A stretch of 64,000 nucleotides of DNA from the NCBI RefSeq assembly GCF_030230605.1, contig NZ_JASPDO010000010.1, forward strand, positions 12,128 through 76,127, given 5' to 3'. Positions 8,920-17,523 of this stretch are shown here, in pieces; positions within the stretch are counted from its first letter, which is position 1; each line of letters starts with the position of its first letter. Below the pieces are notes generated by a model. That model was not told the origin of the DNA. It made no database searches and saw only the letters and a list, made by a program, of their open reading frames with translations. The stretch comes from Brevibacterium sp. UMB1308A (GTDB lineage Bacteria > Actinomycetota > Actinomycetes > Actinomycetales > Brevibacteriaceae). Position numbers and translations under genes: made by a program.

Positions 8920-10059
8920 ATGATCCTCATTGCTAGTGATGCATTTAAGGGGACGATCGGCTCGCTCGAGGTGGCGCAGAGCCTGCGCGGACCGTGCGAA
9001 AAGGCCGGTTTCCCGGTGACGGTTTTGCCTCTTGCCGACGGGGGTGAGGGTACCGTGGACGCGTTGGTGACCTGCGGATACGAGGCGCACCAGGTGGAAG
9101 TCACCGGGCCGTTGGGCCAGCCGGTGACCGCGCGGTGGGCGTCGCTGCGTGATACGGCCGAGGTCGCGGCAAGTAGCGCGGCCAGTGGCACCCAAGGAGG
9201 CACGGCCGTCATCGAAATGGCCCAGGCGTCCGGCCTGCACCTGGTGGACCCGTCGCCACAGACTGCGTGGGACGCGCACACGTACGGCACAGGCGAGCTG
9301 ATTGCGTACGCGATTGAGAACGGGTGTACGCGGGTCGTGGTTGGCGTGGGTGGGTCGGCCACGAGTGATGGCGGCCGGGGCGCACTCAGGGCGGTGAAAG
9401 AGGCCGGGGTGGACACCTCGGGCGTGGCCTTCACGGTGGCGTGCGACGTGGACAATCCTTTGACCGGACCGCGTGGGGCCGCCGAGGTGTTTGGGCCCCA
9501 AAAGGGCGCCGACCGAGCGACCGTGGCCAGGTTGGAGGAACGCTTGGCGCGGTGGGCAGACCAGCTGGACCCCACCGGGCGCGTGCGGGACCTGCCGGGT
9601 GCGGGAGCCGCGGGCGGGCTTGGGTTCGCGCTCATGGCGGGTTTGGGCGCGGACCGGGTGTCCGGGGCCGAGTTTGTGCTCTCAGCGGTGGGGTTCGACG
9701 AACAGCTGGCGCGCGCCAGCGTTGTGGTCACGGGTGAGGGCCAGTTCGACGAGCAGACGCTGGGCGGCAAGGGGCCGGGCACGGTGATTGCGCGCGCCGG
9801 GGCTGCGGGGGTTCCTGTGATTGTGGTGTGCGGGCAGGCGAAGTTGCGTGCCGGTGACGTGGGTGCTGGGCTTTCTGGTGCTGGGAGCGCGGGGCAGGCT
9901 GGGCCTGTCGGCGCCGAGGTGGCTGAGGTTTTCGCACTCACAGACTTCGCCCCGGTCCAGCAGTGTGTTGCCGAACCGGGGCGAGTGCTTATAGAAGTGG
10001 GTTACGCGTTAGCGGCTACTGTTCGAGACCGCGGCTTTTGCGGCGGAACATCACAATGA
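8920..10059 (+). CDS. Glycerate kinase (GarK/GlxK family)
   Basis: From ATG 8920 the protein opens MILIASDAFKGTIGSLEVAQ, the family's IxPDSFKGS(L/M)xA motif. It continues with LPLADGGEGTVDAL, VTGPLGQPVTARWA, HTYGTGELIAYAIENG, VGVGGSATSDGGRGAL, VACDVDNPLTGPRGAAEVFGPQKGA and VVTGEGQFDEQTLGGKGPG. All are conserved blocks of class II glycerate kinases, which phosphorylate D-glycerate to 2-phosphoglycerate (or 3-phosphoglycerate in some members), feeding glycolysis. About 379 residues is normal length. An in-frame ATG at 8902 would add six residues before the motif and is less likely. An Ala/Gly-rich loop occurs at 9840-9915. The 3' end overlaps the convergent CopC gene by 44 nt. Confidence 0.95.
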   Translation: MILIASDAFKGTIGSLEVAQSLRGPCEKAGFPVTVLPLADGGEGTVDALVTCGYEAHQVEVTGPLGQPVTARWASLRDTAEVAASSAASGTQGGTAVIEMAQASGLHLVDPSPQTAWDAHTYGTGELIAYAIENGCTRVVVGVGGSATSDGGRGALRAVKEAGVDTSGVAFTVACDVDNPLTGPRGAAEVFGPQKGADRATVARLEERLARWADQLDPTGRVRDLPGAGAAGGLGFALMAGLGADRVSGAEFVLSAVGFDEQLARASVVVTGEGQFDEQTLGGKGPGTVIARAGAAGVPVIVVCGQAKLRAGDVGAGLSGAGSAGQAGPVGAEVAEVFALTDFAPVQQCVAEPGRVLIEVGYALAATVRDRGFCGGTSQ

Positions 10060-10660
10060 CGAGTGCGACAACGCCTACCGCCCCCAGGGCGATTACCACG
10101 TAGGCGATTGGTGAGATGCCACCGTTGTCTTCGTTTGCGGTAGCGGAAGCGTCGGTGTCTGCCGAGGTGTCGGCTGCGTTTTCGCTGTCTGCGTTGTTGT
10201 CGCCGGTGCCTTCGGCGGGTTGTTCGTTAGTGGCGTCGTCGCCTTCGTTTTCCGAGGTGGTTCCACCTGCCGCGTTGCTGTCTTTGATGGTGAATGTGAG
10301 GTCTCCGCTGATGGGGTGGCCGTCCGAGCTGACCACGCGCCACACGACCTTGTAGTCGCCTGGGCCCAGGTCGTCGGGGAGTGCCGAGGTGACTTTGCGG
10401 CCTTCGATTGTGATTTCACCGGCAGATACGTCTTTGCCTTCGTGCATGACCTGGATTTCGGTGCCGATGTCCTGGATGTTTCCGGAAAACTCGAGTTCGA
10501 GCCATTCGGGTTGTTTGTCCAGCTTGGCGCCGTTCTTAGGGTTGGAGCCGATCAGCTGGTCGTGGGCGAGGGCTGGCGAAGCGGACATCAGGCCGAACGA
10601 ACCGATCACCAAGGTCAGAACTGCACTGAGCAGTAGGGAAAGTGCTGACCTGTGTGTCAT
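10016..10660 (-). CDS. CopC-domain copper-binding protein with C-terminal membrane anchor
   Basis: From ATG 10660 (GGAG in the leader) there is a Sec signal peptide MTHRSALSLLLSAVLTLVIG ending ASPALA, so the mature protein starts with His, as in CopC. The CopC beta-sandwich follows: HDQLIGSNPKNGAKLDKQP, then VWRVVSSDGHPISGDLTFTI, whose DGHP is the second Cu(II)-site motif. A Thr/Asn/Glu/Ala-rich linker (about residues 144-183) leads to a single transmembrane helix (ISPIAYVVIALGAVGVVALV) and a basic tail FRRKSRG. It should bind Cu2+ at the outer face of the membrane. Unlike many actinobacterial CopC proteins it is not fused to, or next to, CopD. The in-frame start at 10747 was rejected because it precedes the signal peptide. 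Confidence 0.9.
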   Translation of the reverse strand: MTHRSALSLLLSAVLTLVIGSFGLMSASPALAHDQLIGSNPKNGAKLDKQPEWLELEFSGNIQDIGTEIQVMHEGKDVSAGEITIEGRKVTSALPDDLGPGDYKVVWRVVSSDGHPISGDLTFTIKDSNAAGGTTSENEGDDATNEQPAEGTGDNNADSENAADTSADTDASATANEDNGGISPIAYVVIALGAVGVVALVIVMFRRKSRGLEQ

Positions 10661-10741
10661 GTCGAGTCTCCAATCAGATAGACAGTGTATGTCCAGTATG
10701 AGGGATGCAGTTGGGAAACTCCTTACGACCCCAGCGGAGTG

Positions 10742-10795
10742 GCGCAAAGTGAGCGAGACGGCGCGTTATATTGCGCAGTTTCGCTCGCTTTGCGC
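10742..10795. repeat. Long inverted repeat upstream of copC
   Basis: GCGCAAAGTGAGCGA (10742-10756) is repeated in inverted form as TCGCTCGCTTTGCGC (10781-10795): 15-nt arms with one mismatch, separated by 24 nt. The spacer itself contains a smaller GCGC...GCGC pairing. No T-tract follows on either strand beyond TGTTT, and it lies between a gene start and a distant gene end. It could be an operator, a structured leader on the copC side or a repeat remnant. Confidence 0.6.
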
Positions 10796-10881
10796 TGTTT
10801 GATCGGGGCCTAATAACCCGGAGCGCTTCACATGCGGGTTAATGCTCACACGGACTGCCCGCCCCGCAGATGCGAAGAACC

Positions 10882-11013
10882 GTTTACCCAACACAGCTCA
10901 ATCCAGTGTGTTGACTACACGCCCTTTTTGTTCGTTTTGTTCACATTTTCGGCCAGATTTCGACCAGTTACCCAACACTGCAATCGACGAACAGCCGAAT
11001 TGTGGTGAGTAAC
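10882..11013 (+). repeat. Four-arm intergenic element, copy 1
   Basis: Arm 1 GTTTACCCAACAC (10882-10894), 13-nt loop, arm 2 GTGTTGACTACAC (10908-10920), 3 nt, a 31-nt T-rich core beginning CTTTTTGTTCGTTTTG (10924-10954), 12 nt, arm 3 GTTACCCAACAC (10967-10978), 23 nt, arm 4 GTGGTGAGTAAC (11002-11013). The core is identical to that of copy 2 (31189-31219) except for one base, and every spacing between parts is the same in both copies although the arm sequences differ. Arms 1 and 2 form a hairpin followed by a T-run on the plus strand, so a rho-independent terminator is one reading. Confidence 0.65.
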
Positions 11014-11230
11014 GAGTCGGAGTTCCACAGGGATAGGCAGGAAAGCACCATTGGTGCGCGCTACTGATCAGGCGTTTGGGTAGACGCCTACCAGCTAGGC
11101 AATACATGCAAAGCCACGGCAGAAACTAAAGTCCACGCAAATTAAAAACCACGACAGCCATGCATATTTTCAGCCTGACCGCCGCGGTTCTTCCAATATA
11201 AACCCAAAAGTCACAAAACGTCACGTGAAG

Positions 11231-12451
11231 TTACTCACCAGTTTCAACTACTTCTCGCTGGTGACGCCTATACCCCGGATCAAGCATCCGGTTACACACA
11301 ATCACGACCAGCGCAGCCACCGATGAGCCCAACGCTGGGATCAGTAGCGCAGTCTTTGCGCCGTATGAATCAGCAGCAATTCCAGCTAGCACTGACCCGG
11401 CTGCGACCCCCACGCTCATGAGTGTCCCGATCCACGCAAACGCTTCAGTGAGCCGGGACAGGGGAGCAAACTGCTCAATGATGGTCGACGCCGCAATGAT
11501 CGAAGGTGCAACGGTCAGCCCTACAAAGAAAATGATGATGCACAAGAGCAACTGCGAAGTCGCAAGCTGGAGCGCCCAACCGCCTAGCGCCAACGCGCTC
11601 AGTGCAATCGCAAACCGAATCCGCGCCTTGCTCTTCCACGTGATCGCTCCGTACACGATCCCAGCCGACAGTGAACCAATCGCATGCACGCCAAGAGCAA
11701 CACCGGCAAAGGATTTCAAGCCCTGCTCTTCTGCAAATGCGACCGCCCCAACGTCCAGCGCACCAAAGTTGATTCCTACGAACAGCTGCGACAGCACCAC
11801 AACAAAAATTGCGGGGTTCGACATCACTTTGCCTTTAGGCGCTGTTGGGTCATGCTTGGCGACCGGCGGTTCGGTGTCTTTTTGGCTGTAGTACAACGCC
11901 GCGCCAACGGCCAACGCCACCGACGACCCAATAATCCCCAACGCCGGCTGCACCGCAGTGGCCAACACTGTCACCAACACTGGGCCCACAATGAACAGGA
12001 ACTCGTCAGCGACAGACTCCCATGACAGTGCCGTTGAAAACTGCCGAGGTGTAGGAGCGACGTGCGACCACCTGGCACGTACCAGCGACCCCACGCTACC
12101 CACAGTGGCCCCGGTCATTACCGTGACCGGGTAGACAAGCCACCACAGGTCCGCGTACACAGTAACGATCAGAGCGACCGTGGCCACAAGGTGAACGTAG
12201 GTCACCGGCACCATGACTCTTGACTGACCGTGTTTGTCGACAAGTTTGGCCAGAAATGGGGTCGCGATCGCGACCGCCACCATGTACACGGCGGATAAAA
12301 CTCCAGCCAACGCGTACGACCCCGTGACACCCTGCACAAAAAGCACGATTCCCAAGCCCAAAATGGCCATAGGGAACCGCGCAATGAGCCCAGCGAATGA
12401 AAAACGCCAGGCCCCAGGCAGGCTCAGAATGTCACGGTAGGTCGATAGCAC
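11231..12451 (-). CDS. MFS transporter (paralogue of the gene at 2606)
   Basis: A 406-residue membrane protein with about 12 hydrophobic segments. The loop 2-3 motif is FLAKLVDKHGQSRVMVP (about residues 65-81). It shares with the MFS protein encoded at 2606-3853 the block GSLVRARW, then ALSWESVADEFLFIVGPV, and the same overall length, so the two are paralogues of one actinobacterial drug-exporter-like subfamily. The substrate is unknown. The ATG at 12451 places TM1 at about residues 17-38, as expected. The gene is isolated, with a long non-coding region downstream. Confidence 0.85.
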   Translation of the reverse strand: MLSTYRDILSLPGAWRFSFAGLIARFPMAILGLGIVLFVQGVTGSYALAGVLSAVYMVAVAIATPFLAKLVDKHGQSRVMVPVTYVHLVATVALIVTVYADLWWLVYPVTVMTGATVGSVGSLVRARWSHVAPTPRQFSTALSWESVADEFLFIVGPVLVTVLATAVQPALGIIGSSVALAVGAALYYSQKDTEPPVAKHDPTAPKGKVMSNPAIFVVVLSQLFVGINFGALDVGAVAFAEEQGLKSFAGVALGVHAIGSLSAGIVYGAITWKSKARIRFAIALSALALGGWALQLATSQLLLCIIIFFVGLTVAPSIIAASTIIEQFAPLSRLTEAFAWIGTLMSVGVAAGSVLAGIAADSYGAKTALLIPALGSSVAALVVIVCNRMLDPGYRRHQREVVETGE

Positions 12452-12611
12452 CAGATAATTCTAGGCCTCAGTTACCAGTTTCTTAGCATTCCGCGGAGGT
12501 GATCTCACCCACCGCACGCCAGGAAAAGTAAAACCTGGTCAGGTACTTTCTCCGCCGGTTGCTATCTTCTCTGCCGGCTGCGTTTGAAACAAACGGGTCT
12601 AGACTCGAACC

Positions 12612-15353
12612 ATGAGCTCCTCGCCACCCACCGACACGCTCGCAATCCCCAACCCACACGCACAGCAGCCGGATGACGTCGTCTCCGTTCTTGGCACCTC
12701 GGCACACAAGGGACTCACCGAGACCCAGGCAGCCGATCGTCTGAAGTCCCACGGCCGTAACGAACTTGCCCACGCAAAAACCACTCCGCTCTGGCGTCGA
12801 GTACTGCGGTTGCTGAACGAACCACTGACCTACCTACTGTTCGTCGCGATCATCGTTTCGAGCTTCGCCTGGGTCGCGGAAGGCAGACAGGGCGCCCCCA
12901 TCGACGCGATCGTCATCGCTGCAGTCATCATTGTGAACACGGTTATCGGGCTGGTCCAAGAACTCAAAGCCGCTGATGCGGTCGCTTCCCTCAAAGAAAT
13001 GACCAGCCTGAGCGCAACTGTTACCCGTGACGGCCACACCCAGGTCATCGACGCCACCGACCTGGTTCCCGGCGACATCCTGCAACTTGCCGAAGGCGAT
13101 GCAGTGCCGGCAGACGCTCGCCTCCTTTCTTGCAACGGCCTCATGGTCGCTGAAAGTGCGCTGACCGGAGAGTCCGTGCCCGTCCACAAGACCGTCGAGG
13201 CAGTCGCCCCTGATACACCTCTGGCAGACAGGCTCACGATGGTCTACTCCGGCACCGCCATCACTCAGGGCAGTGCCCGTGCTGTTGTCACTGGTACTGG
13301 AGCCACCAGCGAAATCGGCCAGATCGCGGGCATGATCTCGACGGCTGAAACCACCAGCACGCCCCTGCAAAAAGAGATGGCAGCAGTGGGTAAGACACTC
13401 ACGATCGTCGTCACCGCGATCGCCCTGGCCGTCATGGCCACTCTCTACCTCGTCACCGCTGATCACTCGGTGGCTTCACTGGTCAGCATCCTGCTACTGG
13501 GCGTGTCCTTAGCCGTTGCTGCTGTGCCAGAAGGCCTCACCGCGATCGTCTCCGTGATCCTTGCAATGGGTGTGCGGCGGATGGCCGCTCACCAAGCGAT
13601 CGTCAAGAAGCTCGACGCGGTCGAATCCCTTGGGTCAGCAGGTGTTGTGTGCACGGATAAAACCGGAACGCTCACCCTGAATCAGATGACCATCGACCGT
13701 GTCATCACCGCAGACGGCCGCTTCCACATCACTGATGCCCAAGCTGCCGAGACTCTCACACTTGGGTCGATCGCCTCGAATGCCCGGCTCGCCGCCGACG
13801 GCCCAATCGGTGACCCGACCGAAGTGGCCTTTCTCATCGGGTGTTCCGACGCTGGACTCGCCGTCCCCAAACCACACCGATTGGACGAACTTCCGTTCTC
13901 CTCTGAACGCAAACGCATGTCCGTCCTCATCGTAAAAGACACGAACACTGCTGACCCTGACACCGCGCAACTCGTCATGAAAGGCGCCCCAGATGTGGTG
14001 CTCGCCCGCTGTACCCACGTGCACACTGCACACGGGGACATTGAGGCCACTCCCGAGGTGCTCTCCCGCCTGCAAGAAGAAGTCACCTCTTTGGCTGGGG
14101 AGGCCTACCGGACACTGGCGGTAGCTGTGCGGGAGGTGTCTGCCACCTCAGGCGGGGACGACACCCCCGCACCTAACCTGGACGCGGAAGCGGAACAGGG
14201 ACTGACTTTCGTTGGCCTGGTTGCGATGATCGACCCGCCCAGGCCAGAGGCCAAAGAGGCGATCGTTCAAGCGCAACAGGCCGGGATCCGCGTCATCATG
14301 ATCACCGGCGACCACCCGCTGACAGCCCAAAAGATCGCCACCGACCTGGGCATCAACGAACCGAAAATTCTCACCGGAGCGCAGCTGAACGAACTCGATG
14401 ATGCGCAGTTCGCCGAGGCCGTCGAAACGACCTCTGTTTTTGCTCGCGTCGACCCCAGCCACAAGCTCCGAATCGTCACAAGCTTGCAAGCCCACGGTCA
14501 CGTCGTGTCGATGACCGGCGACGGCGTCAACGACGCACCAGCCCTCAAGCGCGCCGACATCGGTGTGGCGATGGGCATCACCGGCACACGAGTCTCACAT
14601 GATGCGGCGACAATGATTCTTGCCGATGACAACTTCGCCTCGATCATTAAGGCAGTCAAACTGGGGCGCGGCATCTACTCCAACCTCAAGAAAGTGCTGC
14701 GCTACCTGCTGTCATCGAACATGGGTGAAGTCCTCACCGTGTTCGGTGGGGTTGTGCTCGCAGGCATGCTGGGCCTGATCCAAGCCGACGGTACGGTGAT
14801 CCTTCCGCTGGTGGCCACCCAGATCTTGTGGGTGAACCTTGTCACCGACTCTGCCCCCGCACTCGCACTGGGCGTGGACCCTGTTGATGACCACGTGATG
14901 ACAAAACCCCCACGCCGTCCCGATCAGCGCGCACTCGACGGTCCCGAATGGGCACGCATCCTGGGTACGGGATTCGTCATGGCAGCGCTTTCGCTCCTTG
15001 CACTTGACGTGTGCCTGCCCGGCGGGCTCATCGAAGGCAACGACGACGTGGCCACAGGCCGGACGGTCGCCTTCACCGTGCTCGTTATTTTGCAACTGGT
15101 GAACACACTGTCGGTCCGGCACGCACACAGATCGATGTTCATTGGTGTGTTTAGCAACCACTGGCTCTGGCTGGCGCTCGCAGTCGGGCTGCTACTGCAA
15201 GTCCTTGTCGTTTACGTGCCTATTCTCAACGCAGCATTCTCAACGGTGCCACTTGACGGGCAACACTGGTTGCTGGTGATTGGTTGCGCGGTGGTCTTCG
15301 TCATCCTTGAAGAACTGCGCCGGGCAGTCGTGACGATGGTCCGGCGGGGTTAA
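12612..15353 (+). CDS. P-type Ca2+-type cation-transporting ATPase (P2A-like)
   Basis: A 913-residue P2-type ATPase. It shows the actuator TGES motif, the phosphorylation motif CTDKTGTLT (Asp349), the nucleotide-binding MKGAPD and the hinge MTGDGVNDAPALK. Ion-site residues resemble SERCA/PMCA pumps: M4 VAAVPEGLTA (Glu of PEGL), M5 SSNMGEVL (Asn and Glu) and M6 NLVTDSAPALALG (Asn, Thr, Asp). This supports Ca2+ export, although Na+ or Mn2+ pumping cannot be excluded. Ten membrane segments are arranged 2+2+6, with an N-terminal cation-ATPase domain (DDVVSVLGTSAHKGLTETQA). ATG 12612 has no Shine-Dalgarno; TAGACT at 12600-12605 lies 6 nt upstream, so the mRNA may be leaderless. It is a single gene with no co-directional partner. 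Confidence 0.95.
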   Translation: MSSSPPTDTLAIPNPHAQQPDDVVSVLGTSAHKGLTETQAADRLKSHGRNELAHAKTTPLWRRVLRLLNEPLTYLLFVAIIVSSFAWVAEGRQGAPIDAIVIAAVIIVNTVIGLVQELKAADAVASLKEMTSLSATVTRDGHTQVIDATDLVPGDILQLAEGDAVPADARLLSCNGLMVAESALTGESVPVHKTVEAVAPDTPLADRLTMVYSGTAITQGSARAVVTGTGATSEIGQIAGMISTAETTSTPLQKEMAAVGKTLTIVVTAIALAVMATLYLVTADHSVASLVSILLLGVSLAVAAVPEGLTAIVSVILAMGVRRMAAHQAIVKKLDAVESLGSAGVVCTDKTGTLTLNQMTIDRVITADGRFHITDAQAAETLTLGSIASNARLAADGPIGDPTEVAFLIGCSDAGLAVPKPHRLDELPFSSERKRMSVLIVKDTNTADPDTAQLVMKGAPDVVLARCTHVHTAHGDIEATPEVLSRLQEEVTSLAGEAYRTLAVAVREVSATSGGDDTPAPNLDAEAEQGLTFVGLVAMIDPPRPEAKEAIVQAQQAGIRVIMITGDHPLTAQKIATDLGINEPKILTGAQLNELDDAQFAEAVETTSVFARVDPSHKLRIVTSLQAHGHVVSMTGDGVNDAPALKRADIGVAMGITGTRVSHDAATMILADDNFASIIKAVKLGRGIYSNLKKVLRYLLSSNMGEVLTVFGGVVLAGMLGLIQADGTVILPLVATQILWVNLVTDSAPALALGVDPVDDHVMTKPPRRPDQRALDGPEWARILGTGFVMAALSLLALDVCLPGGLIEGNDDVATGRTVAFTVLVILQLVNTLSVRHAHRSMFIGVFSNHWLWLALAVGLLLQVLVVYVPILNAAFSTVPLDGQHWLLVIGCAVVFVILEELRRAVVTMVRRG

Positions 15354-15409
15354 GGTAGCCCCACCTCGGACGGGGTCGCACACCTCGGCGGGCCACCTGC
15401 CGGGCTACC
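15354..15409 (+). terminator. Possible weak hairpin terminator after the P-type ATPase
   Basis: GGTAGCCC (15354-15361) pairs with GGGCTACC (15402-15409) directly after the ATPase stop codon. The loop is 40 nt and contains two ACCTCGG copies. There is no T-tract, so this is a weak call. Confidence 0.3.
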
Positions 15410-15423
15410 CACCACAATGCCCA

Positions 15424-17064
15424 CTACTTAAGAACGGCCCCCACGACCTCGCGGGCTTGTTCCTGAACCTGCGCCAGGTGCTCGTCACCCTTGAACGACT
15501 CAGCGTAAATCTTGTACACGTCTTCCGTGCCAGACGGCCGCGCGGCAAACCACGCGTTATCCGTGGTCACTTTCAGCCCGCCAATAGCGGCACCATTTCC
15601 GGGTGCCTCCGTGAACGTGCCCGTGATGGGGTCACCCGCCAACGTGGTGGCCGTGACATCCGATGCGCTGAGTTTCTTCAAAACAGCCTTCTGCTCAGGT
15701 GTGGCAGGCGCATCCACGCGGGCATACGAACTCGCGCCCAGTTCTGCGACCAGCTTGGCGTGACGCTGTGAAGGAGTCTCGCCAGTCTTCGCCGTGATCT
15801 CGGCAGCTAGCAGGCACAGCAGAATCCCGTCCTTATCCGTGGACCACGCAGAGCCGTCCATCCGCAAGAACGACGCGCCCGCGGACTCTTCGCCGCCGAA
15901 TCCCAAGGAACCGTCAGCCAGCCCGTCTACGAACCACTTAAACCCAACGGGCACCTCGACCAGCTTCCGACCCAAGCGCGCTGCCACCCGGTCAATGAGA
16001 CTGGAGGACACCAGCGTCTTCCCAATTGCCACCTCGGCGCCCCAACCGGGACGGTTCTGGAACAGGTAGTCAATTGCCACGGCCAGGTAGTGATTGGGGT
16101 TCATGAGTCCGCCATCAGGGGTAACGATCCCGTGCCGGTCAGCATCTGGGTCGTTCCCAAAGCCCAGGTCGTAATCCCCGGCCGACTCAATCAGCGACGC
16201 CATGGCATACGGCGAGGAACAGTCCATGCGGATCTTTTCGTCCCAGTCCAGGGTCATGAACGCCCATGCCGGATCCACCTGCGAGTTCACCACGTCCAGG
16301 TTGAGGTCGTGGATTTCGCTGATCGAGGACCAGAAGTCAACGCTTGCACCACCTAGCGGGTCAGCGGCCAAGCGCAGACCGGACTGGGCGATCGCCTCCA
16401 TGTCAATGACCGCGCCGAGGTCGTCAATGTAGTTGTCGACGTAGTTGAAGTTGGTGGTGTTCTCCAGGTGGAAGGCCCGCTGGAACGGGGTGCGTGGGAT
16501 GTCTCGCCAGCCACCGTCCAGCAGTTCGTTGGCCCGGTTTTCGATCCACGCGGTGATGTCGGCGCCAGCTGGGCCGCCGTGGGGTGGGTTGTATTTGATT
16601 CCGCCGTCTCCGGGTGGGTTGTGGGACGGGGTGATGATGATGCCGTCGGCCAGCCCCTGCGCGGTGCCCACACGCGTGTTGTGAGTGATGATCGCGTGGC
16701 TGAGCACCGGGGTTGGGGTGTAGCCGTCACGGTCGTCGATCATGGCAGGCACGTTCGCTCCTGCGAGCACTTCTAGCACTGTGAGCAACGCCGGTTCTGA
16801 CAGGGCGTGCGTGTCGCGCCCTACATAGATGGGGCCGGTGTAGTTTTGGCTCGCCCGGTATTCGATGATGGCCTGGGTGATGGCTACGATGTGAGCTTCG
16901 TTGAATGACCCGGTGAGGCTGCTGCCCCTGTGTCCCGAGGTGCCAAAGGACACCCGCTGGGTAGGCTCGCTGGGCGTGGGTACCGTGTCGTGGTACGCAT
17001 CGAGCAGTTTAGAAATGTCGACGAGGTCTGTTTCCTGGGCTGGTTGTCCTGCTCGGTTGGTCAT
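15424..17064 (-). CDS. pgm: Phosphoglucomutase (alpha-D-glucose phosphate-specific)
   Basis: About 546 residues with the full alpha-phosphohexomutase signature: [14 protein letters not shown] near the N-terminus, the active-site serine loop [21 protein letters not shown], the metal-binding loop [14 protein letters not shown], the sugar-binding [12 protein letters not shown] and the phosphate-binding [14 protein letters not shown]. It interconverts glucose 1-phosphate and glucose 6-phosphate, linking glycolysis to glycogen and to nucleotide-sugar synthesis, which the polysaccharide locus farther right would need. I chose ATG 17064, with GGAG 9 nt upstream, over the in-frame GTG 17070, where the spacing would be only 3 nt. 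Confidence 0.97.
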   Translation of the reverse strand: MTNRAGQPAQETDLVDISKLLDAYHDTVPTPSEPTQRVSFGTSGHRGSSLTGSFNEAHIVAITQAIIEYRASQNYTGPIYVGRDTHALSEPALLTVLEVLAGANVPAMIDDRDGYTPTPVLSHAIITHNTRVGTAQGLADGIIITPSHNPPGDGGIKYNPPHGGPAGADITAWIENRANELLDGGWRDIPRTPFQRAFHLENTTNFNYVDNYIDDLGAVIDMEAIAQSGLRLAADPLGGASVDFWSSISEIHDLNLDVVNSQVDPAWAFMTLDWDEKIRMDCSSPYAMASLIESAGDYDLGFGNDPDADRHGIVTPDGGLMNPNHYLAVAIDYLFQNRPGWGAEVAIGKTLVSSSLIDRVAARLGRKLVEVPVGFKWFVDGLADGSLGFGGEESAGASFLRMDGSAWSTDKDGILLCLLAAEITAKTGETPSQRHAKLVAELGASSYARVDAPATPEQKAVLKKLSASDVTATTLAGDPITGTFTEAPGNGAAIGGLKVTTDNAWFAARPSGTEDVYKIYAESFKGDEHLAQVQEQAREVVGAVLK

Positions 17065-17154
17065 GTTCACTCACTCCGGTCGTGCTACAAGGTGTGGGCG
17101 GGTGCGCGGGCTGTCAGTGGGGGTGGGGTCAGGTCGCGGGGATCAAACTTGGGA

Positions 17155-17481
17155 TCAAACTACGGTGGGTTCTTGACCGTTTTCAGACACGATTGGACGT
17201 CCGTGATCAAGGTTCCACGCGCCCATTCCGCCTTCGACAACGATGGCGTCAAATCCGTTGAGGTTGAGCCATGCGGCGGCACGCAAAGCGCGACCGCCTG
17301 AACGGCACATCACGTACACGTCAACGTCGACGGGCACGTCGCCGTAGCGTGGTTCAAGTTCACTGAGTGGAATGTGGTGCGCACCTTCAATGTGTCCGGC
17401 TTCGAACTCGAAGTCTTCGCGGACATCTAAGAAAACAGCGTCGTCTGGAATTTCTGGAACGGTAACTGTTGGTTCGCTCAT
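17155..17481 (-). CDS. Single-domain rhodanese-like protein
   Basis: A 108-residue protein formed by one rhodanese domain: VFLDVREDFEFEAGHIEGAHHIPLSEL, then the catalytic loop YVMCRSGGRALRAA (active-site Cys with the CRSGGR anion-binding loop), then GGMGAW. Single-domain rhodaneses move sulfane sulfur from thiosulfate or persulfides. The physiological acceptor here is unknown. It lies between pgm and the CoA-transferase gene, all on the minus strand, 42 nt after the latter's stop codon, so it may be the last gene of that transcript. Confidence 0.92.
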   Translation of the reverse strand: MSEPTVTVPEIPDDAVFLDVREDFEFEAGHIEGAHHIPLSELEPRYGDVPVDVDVYVMCRSGGRALRAAAWLNLNGFDAIVVEGGMGAWNLDHGRPIVSENGQEPTVV

Positions 17482-17523
17482 ATCGTCAGTGTAGCCGTGC
17501 CTTTATGAAGGTGGGCTGAATTT

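Larger units (their letters stand above)
10661..11230. other. 570-bp non-coding interval with structured elements
   Basis: No convincing gene lies here; the 69-codon ORF at 10898-11107 on the minus strand falls mostly across the structured element and looks non-coding. The interval holds the copC leader, a long inverted repeat (10742-10795) and a four-arm element (10882-11013) that recurs at 31147-31279. The stretch 11014-11230 is AT-rich with nothing recognisable. Confidence 0.7.

Noticed and set aside
8886-9941. 351-codon ORF on the minus strand
   Set aside because: Antisense to glycerate kinase, whose conserved motifs make the plus frame certain; the translation is Ala/Pro/Ser low-complexity.
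10898-11107. 69-codon ORF on the minus strand
   Set aside because: It crosses the four-arm element, has no ribosome site and no family resemblance.
12452-12611. Possible yybP-ykoY-type (Mn2+) riboswitch upstream of the P-type ATPase
   Set aside because: Only a 5-bp hairpin (CCAGG...CCTGG) was seen; no conserved riboswitch core, and the gene appears leaderless.
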